Part shown: positions 1-4,236 of the stretch, in pieces
Layout of the letters: each line of letters begins with the position of its first letter
Position numbering within the stretch: the first letter of the stretch is position 1
Origin: Patescibacteria group bacterium
GTDB taxonomy: Bacteria > Patescibacteria > Microgenomatia > Levybacterales > UBA12049
DNA length: 6,806 bases
NCBI GenBank assembly: GCA_023381035.1
Contig: JAMCTK010000067.1
Location: 1-6,806 of the forward strand
Direction of reading: 5' to 3'
Notes under the pieces: generated by a model
Seen by the model: only the letters and a program-made list of their open reading frames with translations
Databases searched by the model: none
Told to the model about the DNA's origin: nothing
Position numbers and translations under genes: made by a program

Positions 1-58
1 CCAGTTCATTTTTTACTGATACCTGACCTTTTGAAATACGTTGAATCACCAATCTCAT
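1..58 (-). CDS. dtd: D-aminoacyl-tRNA deacylase, N-terminal fragment cut by the window edge
   Basis: The minus strand from the ATG at 58-56 reads MRLVIQRISKGQVSVKNEL and runs off the left edge. This matches the conserved start of Dtd (general pattern MR.V.QRV..A.V.V..E), a homodimeric cytosolic enzyme that hydrolyses D-amino acids (and glycine mischarged on tRNA-Ala) from tRNA. Only 19 codons are visible, so the catalytic motifs further on cannot be checked. It lies downstream of era on the same strand with a 161 nt gap. It has no Shine-Dalgarno sequence. A -10-like TTAAAT (minus strand, 70-65) sits 6 nt before the ATG, inside a 13-bp odd palindrome ACATTTAAAATGT (63-75) that could be an operator. 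The family call is recognition from a short but characteristic stretch. Confidence 0.75.
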   Translation of the reverse strand, partial: MRLVIQRISKGQVSVKNEL

Positions 59-219
59 TGTTACATTTAAAATGTTAGCAATTGGATACAAATCTCTGCT
101 ATTTTTAAGATATTTAAACCTTACTTTTTTGTAAATTTAGACTTTTTTAACTTATTTTAGAGACTTTGAAACAAAAACTAAGCCAAAAACTAGCTCTAAA
201 TAAATCTTAATATATCAAA

Positions 220-1062
220 CTACTCAACCTCGACGGTTAAATCTAAGTACATTTTCTTTCCGGTTGCGATTTCAAGTTCTTTTCTTGCCATCATTCCAAT
301 CTGCTTGATACGCTTTGCGCTTTCTCCAATAATCATTTTTTTATAGCGAAGGTCTGTGGTTACAATTCTAGCCTTAATAACGAACATCCCGCTTTCTTTT
401 TCCTCGATCGAATCAACAACCACTTTGATCATGTACGGAACTTCGCGGCGAAGAGTCAGAAAGGCTTTTTCTCTGATGATTTCCTCAACATAGAGCTTTG
501 AAGGGAGATTAAGCGCAGGCACAGGAAGTTCTTCGCGTGAGACGAGTTTTTCTCCTTCTGGCAGATTTTTAAAAATTTCATCTAAAATAGCACCTAAATT
601 CTTGGCTTTGAGCGCAGAAACCTCAATAACGTTGTCAAATTCGTCCTCAAGGAATTTATACTGCTCCCTGAAGCTTGGCTCTTTGATGTCGATCTTATTG
701 ATAACCAGGATTTTGGGCACTTTTAGCTTTCTGACAATGCCGATAACTCTGTTTTCTTCAAAGCCACGAGGCCTGGTGTGGTCAATAAGGTAAACGAGAA
801 CATTGATCCCCTCTTGCTTTATGGCTCTTTGGGTTTCTTCGTTAATTTTTTTGCTTGCAGCACCTTTGGTTTTAGCAAAGATTCCGGGCGTATCGACGAA
901 AATAATTTGACCTCGGTCGTCTTCGTATACGGCGTAAATTGGAAAACGAGTGGTTTGAGGCTTGGGCGATGTAATAGCCACCTTTTGCCCCACTAAATTG
1001 TTGACAAGTGTTGACTTGCCTGTGTTAGGTCTTCCGATTAAAGCTACTGTGCCAACTTTCAT
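220..1062 (-). CDS. era: GTPase Era, ribosome assembly factor
   Basis: Era is a GTPase that binds 16S rRNA near its 3' end and supports 30S subunit maturation. All G motifs are visible in the 280-residue product: Walker A GRPNTGKS (10-17), G2 KPQTTR (34-39), DTPG (57-60), NKID (122-125) and SALK (149-152). A C-terminal KH domain follows, with the characteristic run from MIIGESAKRIKQIG (243-256) through ARKELE to KKMYLDL. The first Met of the open frame (1167) adds 35 residues of non-Era sequence, so I place the start at MKVGTVALIG (1062), which gives a length close to the usual 290-300. The upstream GGGAG lies only 1 nt from ATG, too close for a normal ribosome site. TAGAAT (1075-1070, minus strand) lies 7 nt from ATG. 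Odd point: the KH GxxG loop reads GESA, lacking the second glycine. The gene is divergent from the SRPBCC gene. Confidence 0.95.
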   Translation of the reverse strand: MKVGTVALIGRPNTGKSTLVNNLVGQKVAITSPKPQTTRFPIYAVYEDDRGQIIFVDTPGIFAKTKGAASKKINEETQRAIKQEGINVLVYLIDHTRPRGFEENRVIGIVRKLKVPKILVINKIDIKEPSFREQYKFLEDEFDNVIEVSALKAKNLGAILDEIFKNLPEGEKLVSREELPVPALNLPSKLYVEEIIREKAFLTLRREVPYMIKVVVDSIEEKESGMFVIKARIVTTDLRYKKMIIGESAKRIKQIGMMARKELEIATGKKMYLDLTVEVE

Positions 1063-1178
1063 ACTCCCAATTCTACCATATTTCTGATCGATGAATAAAG
1101 AATTATGGAATTTAGTAAACTTAAGTTCGCCATTTGCGCTAGTTAAGCGTGAAGAAAATTTTTGCAAACGAACGCCAG

Positions 1179-1200
1179 GAAACTTAACTTTTTAAGTTTC
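1179..1200. repeat. Small perfect hairpin in the era / SRPBCC spacer
   Basis: GAAACTTAA (1179-1187) and TTAAGTTTC (1192-1200) are exact reverse complements around a 4-nt CTTT loop, a 9-bp stem. It lies upstream of both divergent genes, inside the 297 bp spacer 1063-1359. No T-tract follows on either strand at the right place, so it is not a clear terminator. The role is unknown. Confidence 0.6.
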
Positions 1201-1244
1201 AGTGAGTGAGTAAAAATTTTTAGCTTAACAAGCTTGGCGAGAGC

Positions 1245-1278
1245 TTTTGGTTCTTTTGTCGGCACAAAAGAACAAAAA
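1245..1278. repeat. REP-like palindrome in the divergent spacer
   Basis: GTTCTTTTGT (1250-1259) and ACAAAAGAAC (1264-1273) form a perfect 10-bp stem with loop CGGC. The pairing continues for four A-T pairs beyond one mismatch (TTTT 1245-1248 with AAAA 1275-1278), giving 14 of 15 pairs. A-runs rather than T-runs follow on the plus strand, so a plus-strand terminator is unlikely. Sequences of this form look like a mobile or repeated intergenic palindrome. That only one copy is in this window means the repeat status is inference. Confidence 0.55.
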
Positions 1279-1321
1279 AATAGCATTAAATGTATATTAC
1301 TATAAATAAAAGATTCATTTT

Positions 1322-1350
1322 TTGCTTTAATTATTTTTTTGAGATATTCT
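1322..1350 (+). promoter_or_regulatory. Candidate promoter of the SRPBCC gene
   Basis: TTGCTT (1322-1327) and TATTCT (1345-1350) are separated by 17 nt, a standard sigma-70 spacing. The ATG at 1360 is only 9 nt beyond the -10 box, so the predicted transcript would start about 2-3 nt before the start codon. GAGAAG (1352-1357) resembles a Shine-Dalgarno sequence but would be too near the ATG. Confidence 0.4.
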
Positions 1351-1359
1351 TGAGAAGAA

Positions 1360-1842
1360 ATGCCGATAAGATTTGAAAGAGAAATTAAAGGACTTAATGT
1401 CGAGCCACAGGGAATCTATGACTTTATCTCTGATCCTGTGAATGGAAGCGCAATTAGCGTAAAAAATGCAAGATTAGTTAAGGGGGAAGCTAAACAAGTT
1501 GGGGCAATTTATACTTGTGAAACGCAATTAAGAGGTTTCACAGTGAGAGACGTGCGAATAGAGGTTACGAAAGCAAACCCGCCGCATGAGGTAGGAGCAA
1601 TAATTTCTGCAAGAGAAGCAAGGCTTGGAGGCTCAATCATAGCAAGAGGTGAATGGCAGATCCGAGACGGCGGGGAGGAAAGCTCGCTTGGACTAACTTT
1701 GGACATCAGAGCACAGGGAGTTATTTTAAATGGGATTTTAGGGCTCGCAAAGGGGTATTTTGAAGATGAGTTAGATTCGAGACTTTTAAGCTTAGGCAGG
1801 AAGATTAACTCCAGAAGTAAAACTAGGTCTAAAACCGAATAA
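1360..1842 (+). CDS. SRPBCC-family (START-like) small protein
   Basis: The product has 160 residues. It shows the outline of the SRPBCC/polyketide-cyclase fold. There is an N-terminal strand, then the helix motif VEPQGIYDFISDP (14-26), matching the family's 'P..vydfisDp' pattern. Alternating beta strands follow (AIYTCETQLRG, VRDVRIEVTKAN, ARGEWQI, SLGLTLDIRA). A long C-terminal amphipathic helix runs from about 124 to 152 (ILNGILGLAKGYFEDELDSR). There is no signal peptide or membrane segment, so it is cytosolic. The family binds hydrophobic ligands in a cavity between the helix and the sheet; members range from lipid carriers to cyclases, and nothing here fixes the substrate. The last residues (SRSKTRSKTE) are a charged, probably disordered tail. 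It stands alone, with 146 bp before the next gene. Confidence 0.7.
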   Translation: MPIRFEREIKGLNVEPQGIYDFISDPVNGSAISVKNARLVKGEAKQVGAIYTCETQLRGFTVRDVRIEVTKANPPHEVGAIISAREARLGGSIIARGEWQIRDGGEESSLGLTLDIRAQGVILNGILGLAKGYFEDELDSRLLSLGRKINSRSKTRSKTE

Positions 1843-1848
1843 TGAATT

Positions 1849-1913
1849 ATGAATTAAGAATTATGATTAAACAAACTTAAAACCCTAATTCTCTATTCCT
1901 AACTCATAATTCT
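1849..1913. repeat. Dispersed AATTATG-type palindromic repeat
   Basis: AGAATTATGA (1857-1866) and TCATAATTCT (1904-1913) are exact inverted copies about 37 nt apart, just after the SRPBCC stop codon. The stretch 1849-1866 recurs at 3650-3667 with 16 of 18 identities. ATTCTCTATTCCTAAC (1888-1903) recurs as its reverse complement at 5814-5829 with 15 of 16. All three sites are intergenic. This is a short repeat family, not a classic terminator (no G/C stem or T-run). Confidence 0.55.
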
Positions 1914-1950
1914 ATATTTAATTTTTGAGCTATTTCTTGTTTTCAAAGTC

Positions 1951-1979
1951 TTGATCTTACTTTTAGATTTTAATATTAT
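1951..1979 (+). promoter_or_regulatory. Candidate promoter of the six-helix membrane protein gene
   Basis: TTGATC (1951-1956) and TATTAT (1974-1979) are separated by 17 nt. The start codon at 1989 is 9 nt after the -10 box and there is no Shine-Dalgarno-like purine run before it, so the mRNA would be leaderless or nearly so. Confidence 0.45.
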
Positions 1980-1988
1980 ATAGTTATT

Positions 1989-2603
1989 ATGAAACTTATC
2001 GGACAATCTTTTGCGATACTTTTATCCACGGCGATTGTTTTTGCGGTTACTAATACTCAACTTTCGGACTACCTGGTTTATTTTTTGGCATTTGTGATCA
2101 TAATCTCAGTTGCCTATATGATGTTAAGCAAAAATAAAAGTGTTTCTGAGGCTACGGGATCCTCTTCGCTCTTTGTTTTTATGATCACAACAGGCATACT
2201 TTTTATTATCTTTTTAACCGGAGGCTTGTCTTCCACGCTTTTCTTCCTTACCTATTTTCTTCTTTTTGGAATCACATTTTTATTTGAACCTGCGACAGTA
2301 TTTGTATTTCTAATAAGCTTGGTGGTGCTTTTCTTTCAACTGGCCTTGAAAGATGATGTTGTGCTAAACTTGATTAAGCTTGGCTCGTTAATTCTACTTG
2401 CTCCCCTTGCCTACTTTTTTGGTGTGCAGAATAAAAAGCAGGAGAATTTGGCTGAAGAGGTTGAAAAGGCATCGACTGAGATCGCTGAGGCAGCAGATGA
2501 ACTTCTTTATGCTGGCGCAAACAAACTAAACCAAAAAGATGTTGAAAAAATAGACAATATCTTAGAAAAGGCAGATGAGCTCAAAAAACAAGCGCAGAAA
2601 TAA
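1989..2603 (+). CDS. Six-helix membrane protein with charged cytoplasmic tail, function unknown
   Basis: I do not recognise a named family. The 204-residue product has six likely membrane helices (about 6-22, 28-46, 60-77, 80-98, 101-120, 126-146). A roughly 55-residue charged helical tail follows, rich in E, K and A (KQENLAEEVEKASTEIAEAA, then a second helix NQKDVEKIDNILEKADELKK), probably a short coiled coil in the cytoplasm. The motif TGGLSSTLFFLTYFLLFG (77-94) resembles the 'TGG..SP..FLY.L' signature of the six-helix sensor domain found at the N-terminus of some histidine kinases and GGDEF proteins. Here the frame stops before any kinase or output domain, so it looks like a free-standing sensor-type membrane module. 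That link is inference from a short motif. No Shine-Dalgarno sequence precedes the ATG. Confidence 0.8.
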   Translation: MKLIGQSFAILLSTAIVFAVTNTQLSDYLVYFLAFVIIISVAYMMLSKNKSVSEATGSSSLFVFMITTGILFIIFLTGGLSSTLFFLTYFLLFGITFLFEPATVFVFLISLVVLFFQLALKDDVVLNLIKLGSLILLAPLAYFFGVQNKKQENLAEEVEKASTEIAEAADELLYAGANKLNQKDVEKIDNILEKADELKKQAQK

Positions 2604-2608
2604 TGAAA

Positions 2609-2746
2609 ACGGTTTAGAGTTAAAGGGTTAAGAAACCAGTATGGTTTACCCCATTTTAGGGGTTAGGAGTAAAGGGTTTAAGGTATATATTTAAACCAAT
2701 AACCTAACCTCCTTACCAAACCAGCATCTTTACCCTAACCTCTAAA
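2609..2746. repeat. Imperfect palindromic element E1, homologous to E2 in reverse
   Basis: This 138 bp element begins ACGGTTTAGAG (2609) and ends CCTCTAAAC (2746). Its left 39 bp match the reverse complement of 3756-3794 at 33 of 39 positions, and all six differences are A/G transitions. Its right ~57 bp match the reverse complement of the left part of E2 at about 82%. E1 has about 32 extra bp (2648-2679) that include a small ACCCC/GGGGT hairpin (2648-2652 with 2659-2663). The two ends of the element are also imperfectly complementary to each other (GTTTAGAG...CTCTAAAC), so it can fold back. It occupies the whole space between the membrane protein gene and the secreted protein gene and may carry the latter's promoter. 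Confidence 0.8.
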
Positions 2747-2756
2747 CATTTAATTT
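2729..2756 (+). promoter_or_regulatory. Weak candidate promoter of the secreted protein gene
   Basis: TTTACC (2729-2734) and TAATTT (2751-2756) are 16 nt apart, and the ATG at 2768 is 11 nt further on. The -35 box lies within the right arm of element E1, so the repeat may provide part of the promoter. The match to consensus is modest in very AT-rich DNA. Confidence 0.3.
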
Positions 2757-2767
2757 TACACAGTTAG

Positions 2768-3514
2768 ATGAAAAGATCAACCTTAATCTTAATTATAAGT
2801 TTAATAGTAGTATGGATTATTTTTCCCCCACAAATAACTGAGGCGGTTAACATGAGTAATGCTGATTACATCTTGAGAATGGCAAACCTAAATATGGCAG
2901 CGGGAAATGTCAGCAACTCCTCGTATAAGCTTGGTTATACCGCAGGAGAAACAGCGCCAGGATTGTATAGCCTGAATGGTGTGAACTACAAAGTAAGAGC
3001 AGGATTCCAATATGTAAGAACCACGATCCCCTTCAGTTTTTCGATCTCAAGTATCTTTGTTGATTTTGGCACAGTAACACCAGGCGAACCTATCACGAGA
3101 ACCAATAATTTGACTGTTTCAAATGGATCTGCACACGGGTACTCTGTTGTTGCCTTTGAAAAACAGCCTTTAAGAGTATATGCAACAGGAGCTGATATAC
3201 CTGATACGACTTGCGATGCGGGAAACTGCACGGAAAGCACAGCGGCAGCCTGGTCTAACCCCTTGACTTACGGATTTGGATACCGATGCGACAACTTGTC
3301 TGGAACTGACTGTGTAACTGATTTTTCAGACTCTTCTTTTTATAAGCAGTTTGCAAACCAAGAGGCATCGGAAACACCACAGGCTGTAATGAGCTCATCT
3401 GCCTTACCTATAAATAAAAGAGCTGAGATAACTTATAAGGTCAATATTTCAGCTTCTCAACCTGCAGGAGATTATCAAACTATAATAAACTATATTGCAA
3501 CACCTACTTTCTAA
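2768..3514 (+). CDS. Secreted WxL-like surface protein
   Basis: The 248-residue product has a clear signal peptide: KR, a hydrophobic core about 5-19, and a probable cleavage after TEA (24-26). The mature part is beta-rich and Ser/Thr/Asn-rich. A first module (about 29-85) contains SYKLGYTAGETAPGLYS and ends VRAGFQYV. A second (about 88-248) begins PFSFSISSIFVDFGTVTPG and ends VNISASQPAGDYQTIINYIA. The final 'AG.Y...I.YIATPTF' pattern resembles the end of WxL domains. I recognise the overall layout as one seen in CPR secreted proteins. Only a loose W162-x-x-x-L166 replaces the exact WxL motif. Four cysteines (149, 154, 174, 182) could form two disulfides. There is no anchor, so attachment would need a partner; the anchored protein encoded at 4735-5742 is the obvious candidate. 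The gene is enclosed by two inverted repeat elements. Confidence 0.75.
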   Translation: MKRSTLILIISLIVVWIIFPPQITEAVNMSNADYILRMANLNMAAGNVSNSSYKLGYTAGETAPGLYSLNGVNYKVRAGFQYVRTTIPFSFSISSIFVDFGTVTPGEPITRTNNLTVSNGSAHGYSVVAFEKQPLRVYATGADIPDTTCDAGNCTESTAAAWSNPLTYGFGYRCDNLSGTDCVTDFSDSSFYKQFANQEASETPQAVMSSSALPINKRAEITYKVNISASQPAGDYQTIINYIATPTF

Positions 3515-3533
3515 TACAAACAAGAAAACGAAT

Positions 3534-3590
3534 AACATCTTCCCTTGATTAAAATCAGGGGCTTTCGCTCTGAAGAGAAGATGTTTTCTT
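3534..3590 (+). terminator. Terminator-like hairpin after the secreted protein gene
   Basis: AACATCTTC (3534-3542) pairs exactly with GAAGATGTT (3577-3585), followed by TTCTTT. The enclosed segment holds a second small hairpin, CCCTTGAT...ATCAGGG, with one bulged base, so the folded RNA would be branched. It starts 20 nt after the stop codon at 3514. Confidence 0.5.
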
Positions 3591-3602
3591 TCCTCAATTC
3601 AT

Positions 3603-3629
3603 CCCCGATCTGAAGATCGGGGTTTTCTT
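3603..3629 (+). terminator. Rho-independent terminator
   Basis: CCCCGATC (3603-3610), loop TGAA, GATCGGGG (3615-3622), then TTTTCTT. This is a perfect 8-bp GC-rich stem with a T-tract. A further outer pairing, CCTCAA (3592-3597) with TTGAGG (3628-3633), could extend the structure. It ends transcription of the secreted protein gene and would back up the hairpin just before it. Confidence 0.8.
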
Positions 3630-3682
3630 GAGGTGTCGAATAAAGAATGATGAATTAGGAATTATGGAATGTAAAAGTTTAA

Positions 3683-3794
3683 GCTTAGGGGTTAGGGTAA
3701 GGAAATCGGTTTGGTGAGAAGGTTAGGTTATGGTTTAAGTTCATAAATATACCCTAAACCACACCGGCTTCCTAACCTTTCAACTCTAAACCGT
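3683..3794. repeat. Imperfect palindromic element E2, reverse copy of E1
   Basis: Read on the minus strand from 3794 it begins ACGGTTTAGAG, like E1, and ends CCCCTAAGC. It is 112 bp, shorter than E1 by the roughly 32 bp central segment. Its own halves are imperfectly complementary (for example AAGCCGG against TCGGTTT regions), so it is a foldback element. It sits in the opposite orientation to E1, and the pair encloses the secreted protein gene and its terminators. Confidence 0.8.
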
Positions 3795-3885
3795 TATTCG
3801 TCTATTTAAATAATCAATAATAATTAATAAATAATAAATATTCAGAAGAGAAGAAAAACGAACTATTCCCGAATGTGATCTGAGG

Positions 3886-4124
3886 TCAGATGAGGCTAGT
3901 GTTTTTAATGGCTTCCTTGATAATTAAAATTTGCTTAAGATCGGAAGGTTGATTTATCAAGCTAAACGGAATATATTCATTGTTATCACTTCCCTTGTAT
4001 TAGTGACAAAATCAATATTCTTATTTTCACAAAAAAACTGATAGACTTTGATATAGTTTCCAATCTGAGGCTGAGACTTTTCACCGAAGGCTATTTTTCG
4101 GGTATTTTTCTTGAATTTAGGCAT
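3886..4124 (-). pseudogene. Small frameshifted gene, family unknown
   Basis: From the ATG at 4124 a 55-codon frame begins MPKFKKNTRKIAFGEKSQ and contains QIGNYIKVYQFFCENKNIDF, ending at TGA 3957-3959. The frame reached by a -1 shift (one base missing) opens just after an out-of-frame TAA near the ACTAAT codons. It reads YKGSDNNEYIPFSLINQPSD then LKQILIIKEAIKNTSLI, ending at TGA 3886-3888. Both halves have ordinary protein composition and join without a gap, giving about 79 residues if restored. A Shine-Dalgarno-like AAAGGG stands 9 nt before the ATG, unlike most genes here. The stretch 3795-3885 upstream of its stop holds only AT-rich DNA and a small ATCTGA/TCAGAT palindrome (3878-3891). It is divergent from the fusion gene. 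It could instead be an intact 55-residue protein, or chance. Confidence 0.35.
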
Positions 4125-4195
4125 GCGAAATTACCCTTTTGTGCGGATGAAACGTTGAAAATGCAATATTTTATTTATCAACTTTTTTATACTTG

Positions 4196-4225
4196 TTGAC
4201 AAAGGTAAAAGTTTTAGCCTACACT
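4196..4225 (+). promoter_or_regulatory. Strong candidate promoter of the fusion gene
   Basis: A perfect TTGACA (4196-4201) and TACACT (4220-4225) are 18 nt apart. The ATG at 4237 is 11 nt beyond, so the leader would be about 5 nt, and no Shine-Dalgarno sequence fits. TATCAAC (4176-4182) and GTTGACA (4195-4201) are near-inverted copies overlapping the -35 box, a possible operator. Confidence 0.6.
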
Positions 4226-4236
4226 AAATTTAAATC

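Noticed and set aside
156..200. TTTAGAG...CTCTAAA inverted repeat after era as its terminator
   Set aside because: The stem is only 7 AT-rich pairs around a loop of about 31 nt, without a clean T-tract at its minus-strand end.
602..996. Plus-strand frames opposite era
   Set aside because: They are antisense to a fully supported GTPase gene and show no independent protein features.
1063..1167. N-terminal extension of Era by 35 residues to an upstream ATG
   Set aside because: The extension has no Era-like sequence. The family begins a few residues before the Walker A motif, as it does from the ATG at 1062. The stretch more likely belongs to the divergent spacer.
3886..4124. Use of an alternative genetic code with TGA read as glycine, as in some CPR lineages
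   Set aside because: No intact gene here has an in-frame TGA. The only in-frame TGA (3957-3959) in the small minus-strand gene is followed at once by TAA, so recoding would not restore it.
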